This document shows, piece after piece, positions 1 to 6,332 of a stretch of DNA of 6,891 bases. The stretch spans positions 1 to 6,891 of the forward strand of contig JAEVZP010000001.1 in NCBI GenBank assembly GCA_023392185.1, read 5' to 3'. This stretch comes from Bacteroidota bacterium. Lineage in GTDB: Bacteria; Bacteroidota; Bacteroidia; Chitinophagales; Chitinophagaceae. How positions within the stretch are numbered: position 1 is the first letter of the stretch; each line of letters opens with the position of its first letter. The notes under the pieces were generated by a model. It made no database searches. It was not told the origin of the DNA and worked only from the letters and a program-made list of their open reading frames with translations. A program made the translations under genes and the position numbers.

Positions 1-2142
1 AAATTCAGCCTTCGCAAACAGCAAATCGCCCTTTTCGCGAAGCCGCAGTGTTTGGTAGATTTCTTCCGTCACAAACGGCATAAACGGGTGCAGCAGTTGC
101 AGCAACGCGTCGTAGCAATCGGCGGCAGCGGTCCAGATTTTTCCGGAAAATGGTACTTCCGGCGCGGGCTTGATCCACTCCAAAAACCAGGAGCAGTAGT
201 CGTTCCAGATCAGGGAGTAGATTGTTTTCAGGGCTTCGCTGAGGCGGAAATCCTCCATCAGCGCATCCACCTCGGCGGCTACCCTGGCAATTCGCGCCTG
301 CATCCAAGCTACCGCAAAAGTTTCCGGCGCGGTGGGCGCAACGTCGTCTGAAACCCGCGCCTTCCAGGAATGCACCAGCTTCATCGCGTTCCACATCTTG
401 TTGATAAACGCCCGGCCCTGCTCAATCTGCGCTTCGTCGTACAGCAAGTCGTTTCCGGCCGGCGACGAGATAATCACGCTAAACCGGATAGCATCGGCCC
501 CGTTGTCGGCAATCAGTTGCAGCAAATCGGGTGAGTTGCCAAGGCTTTTGCTCATCTTCCGGCCTTGCTTGTCGCGCACGATGCCGGTATAATACACCTT
601 CTCAAACGGGATTTTTCCGGTGTATTCCATCCCTGCCATAATCATCCGCGCCACCCAGAAAAAGATGATTTCCGGAGCGGTTACAAGCGTGGCGGTGGGG
701 TAATAATAAGAAAGATCGGCGTTGTTGGGGTCTTTGTTCCAGCCAAAAACTTCCAGCGGCCACAGCCAGCTCGAAAACCAGGTGTCCAGCACGTCTTCGT
801 CCTGCCGCACAATGCGCCCGTCCGGGTTTTGCGCTTGGCATTGCGCAATCGCTTCTGCTTCGGTTTCGGCAACGTAAATAGCGCCTTTGTCGTCGTACCA
901 GGCCGGAATGCGCTGGCCCCACCACAGTTGGCGGCTGATGCACCAGTCCTTGATGTTTTCCATCCAGTGGCGGTACAGATTCCGGAATTTGGGCGGAAAA
1001 AACTGGACCTCGCCGTCCAGCACCACGTCCAGCGCGGGCTTGGCCATTTCGTCCATTTTGCACCACCACTGCATGCTCAGGCGCGGCTCAATCACGGCCT
1101 GCGTGCGCTCGCTGTATCCCACCGGACTGCTGTATTCTTCTTCTTTCTCCACCAGACCTTCTTCTTTCAGCAAGGCAATGATCTTCTTCCGCGCTACAAA
1201 CCGGTCTTCGCCCACAAACACGCCTGCGGCTTCGCTCATGGTGCCGTCGGCGTTGAGGGTGTCAATCACCTCCAGATTGTGTTTCTGGCCAATGTTGTAA
1301 TCGTTGATGTCGTGGGCAGGCGTCACCTTCAACGCACCCGTTCCAAACTCGCGGTCGATATAATCATCAAAAATAATCGGCACTTTCCGGCCCGAAACCG
1401 GCACGATGCAATGCAGGCCTTTCAGGTGGGCGTAGCGCTCGTCTTCTGGGTGCACACAAACGGCGGTGTCGCCCGGAATGGTCTCGGCGCGCACGGTTGC
1501 AATGGTAATGAATTCGCCTTCGCGTTCGGCAATCGGGTATTTCACGTACACCAGCTTGGACGGCGTCGGCTTGTGAATCACCTCTTCGTCGGAAAGGGCC
1601 GTTTGGGCTTTCGGGTCCCAGTTAATCATCTTTACGCCGCGGTAAATCCGGCCTTTTTGGTACTGGTCCACAAACACGCGAATGACCGCCGCGTAATAGT
1701 CGGCGTCCATCGTGAAATGGGTGCGTTCCCAGTCCAGCGCGCAGCCCAGCTTGCGGAGTTGTTGCAGGATAATGCCGCCGTATTGTTCTTTCCAGTTCCA
1801 GGCGTGACCCAGAAAATCTTCGCGGCTCAAGGTGGCTTTGTCAATGCCTTCTTCTTTCAAGCGAGCCACCACTTTGGCCTCGGTGGCAATGGACGCGTGG
1901 TCGGTTCCGGGCACCCAGCAGGTGTTGAAGCCTTTGGCTTTGGCGCGGCGGATGAGTGCATCCTGCACGGTGTTGTTCAGCGCGTGGCCCATGTGAAGGA
2001 CGCCCGTCACGTTGGGCGGCGGCATCACAATCGTATAAGCGGGGCGGTCGTCGGGTTCCGAGTGAAACAATCCGGCAGCTTCCCAGGCGGCATACCATCT
2101 GGATTCCGCCGACTGGTGGTCAAAAGATTTAGAAATTTCCAT
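1..2142 (-). CDS. valS: Valyl-tRNA synthetase, N-terminal 714 residues (C-terminus beyond window)
   Basis: Class Ia aminoacyl-tRNA synthetase that charges tRNA-Val in the cytoplasm and hydrolyses mischarged Thr-tRNA. The reading frame is open from ATG at 2142 to base 1. Visible motifs: PPPNVTGVLHMGHA (residues 41-54) with the HIGH-type HMGH at 50-53; GTDHASIATEAKV (79-91); SRQLWWGQRIPAWY (403-416); DTWFSSWLWP (453-462); KMSKS at 529-533; and the anticodon-binding start HPFMPFVTEEIYQ (685-697). The editing domain lies at about 195-345. It keeps R218, T221, F266, K272, D278 and D281, which match the Thermus editing residues at a constant offset of two. The usual RPET-LGD segment reads RAET-PGD here. 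The family is about 870-880 residues, so some 160 C-terminal residues, including the usual tRNA-binding coiled coil, are missing only because the window ends. A GTG six codons upstream is possible, but ATG gives the typical N-terminus. There is no Shine-Dalgarno sequence. Confidence 0.97.
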   Translation of the reverse strand, partial: MEISKSFDHQSAESRWYAAWEAAGLFHSEPDDRPAYTIVMPPPNVTGVLHMGHALNNTVQDALIRRAKAKGFNTCWVPGTDHASIATEAKVVARLKEEGIDKATLSREDFLGHAWNWKEQYGGIILQQLRKLGCALDWERTHFTMDADYYAAVIRVFVDQYQKGRIYRGVKMINWDPKAQTALSDEEVIHKPTPSKLVYVKYPIAEREGEFITIATVRAETIPGDTAVCVHPEDERYAHLKGLHCIVPVSGRKVPIIFDDYIDREFGTGALKVTPAHDINDYNIGQKHNLEVIDTLNADGTMSEAAGVFVGEDRFVARKKIIALLKEEGLVEKEEEYSSPVGYSERTQAVIEPRLSMQWWCKMDEMAKPALDVVLDGEVQFFPPKFRNLYRHWMENIKDWCISRQLWWGQRIPAWYDDKGAIYVAETEAEAIAQCQAQNPDGRIVRQDEDVLDTWFSSWLWPLEVFGWNKDPNNADLSYYYPTATLVTAPEIIFFWVARMIMAGMEYTGKIPFEKVYYTGIVRDKQGRKMSKSLGNSPDLLQLIADNGADAIRFSVIISSPAGNDLLYDEAQIEQGRAFINKMWNAMKLVHSWKARVSDDVAPTAPETFAVAWMQARIARVAAEVDALMEDFRLSEALKTIYSLIWNDYCSWFLEWIKPAPEVPFSGKIWTAAADCYDALLQLLHPFMPFVTEEIYQTLRLREKGDLLFAKAEF

Positions 2143-2180
2143 GCAAGTGAAAAGCGGCACAATGCTGCAAAAAAGAGGCG

Positions 2181-2188
2181 CAAAGATA
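2181..2188 (-). promoter_or_regulatory. Bacteroidota-type -7 element upstream of valS
   Basis: The minus strand reads TATCTTTG, an exact match to the TAnnTTTG consensus used by the Bacteroidota primary sigma factor. It lies 38 bases before the valS ATG, predicting a leader of about 30 nt. The -33 element is poor: a TTTG exists at 2205-2202, but its 13-base spacer is shorter than the usual 17-23. The position and exact match make it a reasonable valS promoter. It also implies that valS is transcribed independently of the minus-strand peptidase gene 1.2 kb upstream. Confidence 0.5.
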
Positions 2189-2350
2189 AACGTACAGCTT
2201 CCAAAGCCACTCCGGAGCGACTGGGGAATAGTACTTGGATCAGGGTATATTTTGAAGAGAAACAGATGCCCGGTAAGACCTTCTTTTGGTTGCATAAGAT
2301 CCTTGTGCAATTGGAAGCCTTGATTGGTCGAAACTGGTTCACCTGGGATT
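2189..2350. other. Gene-free spacer between valS promoter and repeat array
   Basis: No frame on either strand looks coding. The stretch from about 2222 to 2350 has scattered matches to the array units: GGGGAATAG near 2223 against GGGAATAG, GCATAAGAT near 2292 against GCATAGGAT, CAATTG near 2308, and TTGGTC near 2326 against ATGGTC. This may be a worn copy of the unit that lacks both the 30-bp palindrome and the TTTCCGGAAA site. The similarity was judged by eye and is weak. Confidence 0.3.
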
Positions 2351-2398
2351 GGCGCCGGCTAAGAGTACATAGCGCAAACGACAAAAACCTGTCGGCCC

Positions 2399-2477
2399 TT
2401 GTTTTGTCACCCTGCCGGAAGGCAGGGTCTCACAAATTGCGTGTGAGATTCCGCCTTCCGGCGGAATGACAAAACAA
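2399..2477. repeat. Multi-arm inverted-repeat element, copy 1 (79 bp)
   Basis: An 11-bp terminal inverted repeat, TTGTTTTGTCA (2399-2409) and TGACAAAACAA (2467-2477), closes three hairpins. Arm 1 is CCCTGCC/GGCAGGG around GGAA (2410-2427). Arm 2 is TCTCACA/TGTGAGA around a 7-base loop (2428-2448). Arm 3 is TTCCGCC/GGCGGAA around TTCC (2449-2466). The layout is cloverleaf-like, and nearly every base is paired or in a loop. Loops 1 and 3 are complementary. It resembles REP/MITE-type dispersed elements. There is no T-run, so it is not a standard intrinsic terminator. Confidence 0.85.
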
Positions 2478-2544
2478 AGGGAATAGACGTAAAAAGCACC
2501 TGCATAGGATTATTTTCCGGAAATTTTTTCTCAATTTTTCCAAT

Positions 2545-2574
2545 TGTAGAGACAAGGCATGCCTTGTCTCTACA
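2545..2574. repeat. Perfect 30-bp palindrome, copy 1
   Basis: The half-site TGTAGAGACAAGGCA is followed directly by its exact reverse complement, centred between 2559 and 2560 with no spacer. Palindromes with TGTAGAGAC ends and variable centres are known as dispersed repeats in several bacterial phyla, including cyanobacteria. This family assignment is from memory. Here it sits in the unit segment after a TTTCCGGAAA site. Confidence 0.9.
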
Positions 2575-2660
2575 GGCTGCGAATCTTGTATGGTCTGCAC
2601 GCAAGTGCGCCGCGCTGGCTAAGAATACTATAGCACAAGCGATTAAAAACCTGTTGGCTT

Positions 2661-2750
2661 TTGTTTTGTCACCCTGCCGGAAGGCAGGGTCTCGAATTAC
2701 CAATTCTTTATTTTACCCAGATTCCGCCTATCGGCGGAATGACAAAACAA
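2661..2750. repeat. Multi-arm inverted-repeat element, copy 2 (90 bp), variant middle
   Basis: It has the same 11-bp ends, TTGTTTTGTCA (2661-2671) and TGACAAAACAA (2740-2750), and the same arm 1 (2672-2689, GGAA loop). Arm 3 keeps its ATTCCGCC/GGCGGAAT stem (2721-2728 and 2733-2740), but the loop is TATC instead of TTCC. The middle is unlike copies 1 and 3: it is longer, and its only obvious pairing is GAATT (2694-2698) with AATTC (2702-2706), followed by an AT-rich stretch. Ends and outer arms are conserved while the middle is replaced. Confidence 0.85.
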
Positions 2751-2814
2751 GGGAATAGACGTAAAAAGCACCCGTTCAGGATGTTTTTCCGGAAATTTTT
2801 CTTGATTTTCCAAT

Positions 2815-2844
2815 TGTAGAGACAAGGCATGCCTTGTCTCTACA
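2815..2844. repeat. Perfect 30-bp palindrome, copy 2
   Basis: Identical over all 30 bases to the palindrome at 2545-2574, although flanking sequence in the two array units has diverged by roughly 15%. The preceding CAAT and the following GGCTGCGAATCTTGT are also shared. Confidence 0.9.
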
Positions 2845-2931
2845 GGCTGCGAATCTTGTCGGTTCTACACGCAAGTACGCCGTGCTGGCTAAGAATACCA
2901 TAGCACAAGCAATGTGAAAACCTGTTGGCTT

Positions 2932-3010
2932 TTGTTTTGTCACCCTGCCGGAAGGCAGGGTCTCGCAAATTGCGTGTGAGATTCCGCCTTCCGGCGGAAT
3001 GACAAAACAA
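2932..3010. repeat. Multi-arm inverted-repeat element, copy 3 (79 bp)
   Basis: Ends TTGTTTTGTCA (2932-2942) and TGACAAAACAA (3000-3010). Arm 1 has its GGAA loop at 2950-2953 and arm 3 its TTCC loop at 2989-2992. It is nearly identical to copy 1. One difference, G at 2965 where copy 1 has A, changes the likely pairing of the middle arm to TCTC (2961-2964) with GAGA (2978-2981), plus CGCAA with TTGCG inside. It marks the end of the array: the sequence after 3010 no longer matches the unit. Confidence 0.85.
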
Positions 3011-3278
3011 GGGGATGATAGTTTTTGGGCAGCTCCGATGTTGGGCGGCAGGGTAGTTCCGGTTGCTTTTCGGTATAAGCGGAAGCGGTACTGGCGACGG
3101 AAGGCAGGTGCCCTTAACTTTTTTCGTCGTAATATGAAGCGTTTAGTGGCTACAAATTTCCGGAAATAGCCGTCATTGGGCTCTAAAAATTAAAGTTTTA
3201 ATGGTGCGTTGGTACATCGATTGGTCTCTTTTCTTTAGAAAATGTTTTCCAAAATGCCTCACATTACTCTTTTAAAGC
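3011..3278. other. Gene-free region after the repeat array
   Basis: No credible coding frame is visible on either strand. It contains one isolated 12-bp palindrome ATTTCCGGAAAT (3156-3167), outside any array unit. The minus-strand frames from 3278 down to about 3160 could be the decayed remainder of the small gene fragment at 3279-3329. No terminator with a T-run is evident for the upstream peptidase gene. Confidence 0.4.
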
Positions 3279-3329
3279 TTACGCTACAACTATAGGGCTC
3301 CCGCCCTCGTCGCCTGTAATAACTTTCAT
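3279..3329 (-). pseudogene. Possible remnant of a small Bacteroidota ITGDEG-type protein gene
   Basis: An ATG at 3329 opens a 16-codon frame reading MKVITGDEGGSPIVVA, then TAA. It starts 28 bases after the peptidase stop, on the same strand. The peptide resembles, from memory, the conserved N-terminus (M-x-x-ITGDEG-x-PI-) of a family of small uncharacterised Bacteroidota proteins of about 130 residues. Reading through the TAA in the same frame gives ALKE before another stop, and a HFGKHFL stretch in another frame recalls an HFFGK motif of that family. This fits a gene broken by nonsense and frameshift changes. It could instead be a chance short frame or a small peptide gene. Family identity is unverified. 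Confidence 0.3.
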
Positions 3330-3357
3330 TTCCAAAGTAAAATACAATTTCCAAAAA

Positions 3358-5952
3358 TCATTTCCCCACCCGTTCCACCATCTTCCCCACCCGCTCTGCC
3401 AGCTTCGGGTCACTCTCACTATGTTGCACGCGGCCCAGAAACGAAAGCAGCGCCGCTTTCCGTGCATCCCAAGCTTTGTTGGTGGCGTTTTCCTGCACCC
3501 GTACCGCCGCTTCTTCCCATGCCGAAAGGTGCTGACTCCGCACAAAAGACGCTTCTTCCTCGTCGTACCACGTCTCCAACAAACCCAGCACGTCGCCGCT
3601 GCCCGAAGTATCGGCGGCCCAGAAACGCACCACCGCAGGAATCAACGGCGTGCGCGCACTGCCCCACTTCCCAACCGCCGCCTGCCGGATACGCGCCAAA
3701 TCCTCCGCTTTGCCGGTTTGCGCCACAATACCGGCAGCCGTCGTCAGCAACAACGAGCGCGGGTCTTGCCGGTCCAGCACCTCGCGGGCGGCGGCCAACC
3801 CGGCAACGCTATCGGTTCCGTTGTAAAAACGCAGCGCATTTCCGGAAATAAAGTACGAACTATCCCCCAGCAACGACTGGTAAAAGGCTTTTTCGCTTTT
3901 GGCCGTATCCCAAACGCCGTACACCTGCAAAGCATTATTACGCACCGCCACCGGCTCGCCCACATTTCCGGAAATCTGCCGCAACAGCGCCTTCAATTCT
4001 GCCGTTTGCCAAGGCCCTTTCCGGCCGTATAAATCCAAAATCGTCGCCGTACGCAGGGTTGGCCGATTGCCTTTTATCGTTTGCACCACCGCGTCGTAAA
4101 ACGATTGGCTAAACGCCTTGTTCGGAATCGCTTCCAACGCCAGTACCTTGGATAAATAATCGTCGGCCAAGGCAAACTGCCGCATCCATTCCGTCTCGGT
4201 TTTCTGGTCTTTCACTTCGCCCACCAAGGTGTGTTTGCTGTCGGGAATAAGGAGCGGTGCCGGACCTGTTCCATGACTAATCCAAAGGCTGTCTTTCTGG
4301 CTATTAATCGTCCACGGCAGGCGCTGCACGTTGCCGCTTTCATCCAAAGCGGCCACTTCTATTTTTAAATCGTAAGGCGCGGACTGCGTTTGATCTGCAA
4401 GAACCCAGGTGCCGCCCCGGCCCGCGTCTTTGCGATAAGAGAATGTCAATTCCGGATGTCCACCACGATTGTACCATTGGTTGAAATACGGGTTCCAGTC
4501 CTGCCCCGTTACGGCTTCCAGCGCCTTGCGCCAGTCCTGCGCGTCGGCAGGGCTGTTGGCGTGGGTTTGCAGGTATCGCTGCATCGCTTCCCGGAATTTT
4601 TCCTTTCCGATGCGCTCGCGGATGTCCCACAAAATCAGTCCGCCTTTTTGGTAGGAAACACGGTCAAAAATCTCGCCTTCCGAGGCGTAGTGGTGGCGCA
4701 CGAGTGGCGGGTCTTTGCGCTCCGCCGCGCCGAGGTAACGCGCCAAGGCCGCCTGCCGGTTCGCAGCCACCTTATCAGCGCCGTATTTGTATTCATCCCA
4801 CAGCATTTCGCCGAGGGTCGCAAAGCTTTCGTTGACCGTCAGGTTGCTCCAGCTTTTGGCCGTCACGTAGTCGCCAAACCACTGGTGAAACAGCTCGTGG
4901 GCCACCACACCTTCAAACGACTGGTCTTTGCGCTCACGGGCGTTGCCGTTCACAAACTCGCCGAAAAGCGACGCCGTTGTGTTTTCCATCGCCCCGCTCA
5001 CGTAGTCGCGCACGGTCACCTGACTGTATTTGGCCCACGGGTACGGCACGCCGGTTTCTTTACTGAAAAAGCGGATCATTTCCGGCGTATGGGGGAAAAT
5101 ATCTTTGGCGTAGGGCGCAAACTGCGGTTCCACATAGTAATCCACCGGCACACCGGCCACACTACTGTCTTTCACATGGGCAAATTTTCCGATTGCCATC
5201 ATGGCCAGGTAAGGCGGCATGGGGCTTTTCATTTCCCAGACAACCGTATTTTCCCGTGTTGTGGGGTTCAGCGCTTCCAGCGTTTTTACCCCGTTGCTGA
5301 GGACCGTCAGACTGTCGGGAACGGTGATTTGAAAGCGGAAGGTGCTGCGCTCGTTGGGCTTGTCAATGGTGGGGAACCAATGCGAGTTGGCTTCGGTTTC
5401 GCCCTGCGTCCAGATTTGCAAGGGTTTTCCGGAAATTTTCCCCTCGGCATTCACAAAATACAGCCCGCGGTCGTCGCGAATGGCGGCAAAGCCACCGGCA
5501 GTTTTGGCATAGGGCTTTCCGGTATAGTCAATGGTAAGCACCACCGTGTCGGTTGGTTGTTGCGTTTGCGGGAAACGGATGTGCAGCTGCGCGGAATCGG
5601 CCCGGAAAGTTGGGGTAAAAAGGCCCGATTTTCCGGAAATCTTTACCGAGTGGATATCCATAGACTGCGCATCCAGCACCAGCGAATCCTGCGGATAGGC
5701 AAAAGGCTTTATGCGGATTTCGGCCGTGCCCAGCACCTCGCGCTGCGGAATAGCAAAGCGCAGTTTCAGGCCGGTGTGCAGGATATCCCATTTGCGCTCC
5801 GGCACGGGCTGATACACTTCCGCCGACTTGGGCTTGGCTTTTACGTCAATATCTTCCAGATCCACTACCACTTCTTTTTGAGGGATTTTCCGGGACGCGT
5901 CGCAGGCAGTAAGCAGAAAAACAAAGGGTAAAATCGGGTAGAAACGGGGCAT
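3358..5952 (-). CDS. M1-family zinc aminopeptidase, lipoprotein (864 aa)
   Basis: Metallo-aminopeptidase that removes N-terminal residues from peptides, probably membrane-anchored in the periplasm or at the outer membrane. Residues 1-17 form a lipoprotein signal: FYPILPFVF, then the lipobox LTAC with Cys17 as the likely lipidated residue. The N-terminal beta domain precedes the substrate-binding GAMEN at 320-324. The zinc site HELFH is at 352-356, and the third ligand Glu375 (in NESFAT) lies 18 residues on, the exact M1 spacing. The transition-state tyrosine is probably Tyr434 in SYQKGG. WNPYFNQWYNRGGHPEL (486 onward) closes the catalytic region. A helical HEAT-like part, roughly 610-864, completes a normal-length enzyme. 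All catalytic residues are present. The lipoprotein signal supports the ATG at 5952; there is no Shine-Dalgarno sequence. It is a single gene, divergent from the biotin carrier. The exact substrate is unknown. Confidence 0.93.
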   Translation of the reverse strand: MPRFYPILPFVFLLTACDASRKIPQKEVVVDLEDIDVKAKPKSAEVYQPVPERKWDILHTGLKLRFAIPQREVLGTAEIRIKPFAYPQDSLVLDAQSMDIHSVKISGKSGLFTPTFRADSAQLHIRFPQTQQPTDTVVLTIDYTGKPYAKTAGGFAAIRDDRGLYFVNAEGKISGKPLQIWTQGETEANSHWFPTIDKPNERSTFRFQITVPDSLTVLSNGVKTLEALNPTTRENTVVWEMKSPMPPYLAMMAIGKFAHVKDSSVAGVPVDYYVEPQFAPYAKDIFPHTPEMIRFFSKETGVPYPWAKYSQVTVRDYVSGAMENTTASLFGEFVNGNARERKDQSFEGVVAHELFHQWFGDYVTAKSWSNLTVNESFATLGEMLWDEYKYGADKVAANRQAALARYLGAAERKDPPLVRHHYASEGEIFDRVSYQKGGLILWDIRERIGKEKFREAMQRYLQTHANSPADAQDWRKALEAVTGQDWNPYFNQWYNRGGHPELTFSYRKDAGRGGTWVLADQTQSAPYDLKIEVAALDESGNVQRLPWTINSQKDSLWISHGTGPAPLLIPDSKHTLVGEVKDQKTETEWMRQFALADDYLSKVLALEAIPNKAFSQSFYDAVVQTIKGNRPTLRTATILDLYGRKGPWQTAELKALLRQISGNVGEPVAVRNNALQVYGVWDTAKSEKAFYQSLLGDSSYFISGNALRFYNGTDSVAGLAAAREVLDRQDPRSLLLTTAAGIVAQTGKAEDLARIRQAAVGKWGSARTPLIPAVVRFWAADTSGSGDVLGLLETWYDEEEASFVRSQHLSAWEEAAVRVQENATNKAWDARKAALLSFLGRVQHSESDPKLAERVGKMVERVGK

Positions 5953-6003
5953 TTTAGGGAAAATTAGGGTGAGATAAGCCTCTTGAAGGACCTACATTTT
6001 TGA

Positions 6004-6108
6004 GGTCATTGCGAGCGGAGCGAAGCAACCTGCACAAAATACGGTGTAATGTGCAGGTTGCTTCAGGGCCGAACCAACAACTCGTACGAGCGGCCCTTTG
6101 CAATGACC
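6004..6108. repeat. REP-like two-hairpin element with terminal inverted repeat (105 bp)
   Basis: The ends GGTCATTGC (6004-6012) and GCAATGACC (6100-6108) are exact inverted repeats. Inside are a perfect 14-bp stem, GAAGCAACCTGCAC (6022-6035) with its complement at 6051-6064 around a 15-base loop, and a 7-bp stem AGGGCCG/CGGCCCT (6065-6071 and 6091-6097) whose loop contains the 10-bp palindrome CTCGTACGAG (6081-6090). The ATTGCGAGCGGAGCGAAGCAA segment recalls dispersed REP-like repeats found in many genomes. It lies in the leader region between divergent genes, 52 bases upstream of the peptidase ATG, so it would be in that gene's mRNA if the promoter is the one proposed at 6281-6308. Confidence 0.85.
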
Positions 6109-6332
6109 CGCATTTTAGTACCGCCAACTAACTGTTTGAAAGCACTTTTTTGAAAAGGAAATTTTGAAGAGTCCACCAGAGGCGGAGACAAAGTTGCTGT
6201 ATGAGTTCCCGATACAAAAAAGACCCTTCATCCGGAATTCCGTTAAGATTCAACCAAAGGGCCCGCAAAGGGTGTGCCTTCAAATGTACCTTCGCCCCAA
6301 TTTTCAAACCTGCTTTTTTTCTTTTTTAATAG
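6109..6332. other. Intergenic leader of the biotin carrier gene
   Basis: No gene is evident; frames that extend through here are out of phase with the biotin carrier. It contains the 10-bp palindrome CGGAATTCCG (6233-6242), a short direct repeat CAAAGGG (6255-6261 and 6266-6272), and a pyrimidine-rich run just before the start codon (about 6311-6328). No Shine-Dalgarno sequence is present. Confidence 0.4.
6281..6308 (-). promoter_or_regulatory. Candidate promoter for the M1 aminopeptidase gene
   Basis: On the minus strand TTTG (6308-6305) is followed after 16 bases by TACATTTG (6288-6281). This is an exact TAnnTTTG -7 element with a -33 TTTG only one base closer than the usual 17-23 spacing. 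Transcription would start near 6274 and give a leader of about 320 nt that includes the folded element at 6004-6108. No closer full match was found upstream of the peptidase. AT-rich chance matches are possible. Confidence 0.35.

Larger units (their letters stand above)
2351..3010. repeat. Tandem array of about 265-bp composite units
   Basis: A unit beginning near GGCTAAGA recurs at 2351, 2611 and 2881, with periods of 260 and 270 bases. Each unit carries, in order: a GGCTAAGA to CCTGTTGG segment of about 50 bp; a multi-arm inverted-repeat element; GGGAATAGACGTAAAAAGCACC-type sequence; a TTTCCGGAAATTTTT site; a 30-bp palindrome; and a GGCTGCGAATCTTGT tail. The third unit stops after its inverted-repeat element at 3010. 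By eye the two full inter-element segments (2478-2660 and 2751-2931) are about 85% identical, and the first partial segment is more diverged. No open frame in it resembles a protein. It fills most of the space between two co-directional minus-strand genes. Confidence 0.9.

Noticed and set aside
2410..2427. Intrinsic transcription terminator
   Set aside because: The GC-rich hairpins are not followed by a T-run on either strand, though they may still affect transcript ends.
2410..2467. tRNA gene, given the cloverleaf-like fold
   Set aside because: The closing stem is 11 bp, there are no invariant tRNA positions such as a TTCGA T-loop, and the arm loops are tetraloops.
565..2469. A 634-codon open frame on the plus strand
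   Set aside because: It lies antisense to valS, whose motifs are unmistakable. Its product is low in recognisable motifs and it runs on into the repeat array, so it is a shadow of valS codon usage.
2564..2758. Short plus-strand frames within the tandem array
   Set aside because: The translation merely reads through the repeat elements (for example LSPCRKAGS) and differs between array copies without coding constraint.
2399..3010. CRISPR array
   Set aside because: The repeats are long, palindromic and separated by similar rather than unique segments, with 260-270 base periods. No cas gene is present.
4390..5931. A 513-codon open frame on the plus strand
   Set aside because: It is antisense to the M1 peptidase, which has all its catalytic motifs in the right order. 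The antisense product is rich in His, Arg and Phe and resembles no family.
5959..5966. TAATTTTC on the minus strand as a promoter for the M1 gene
   Set aside because: It has C in place of the final G and lies only six bases from the ATG, leaving no room for a leader.
6287..6294. TACCTTCG as a plus-strand -7 element for the biotin carrier gene
   Set aside because: It misses TAnnTTTG at one of the conserved T positions and has no TTTG or TTG at a suitable distance upstream. It overlaps the better minus-strand match.
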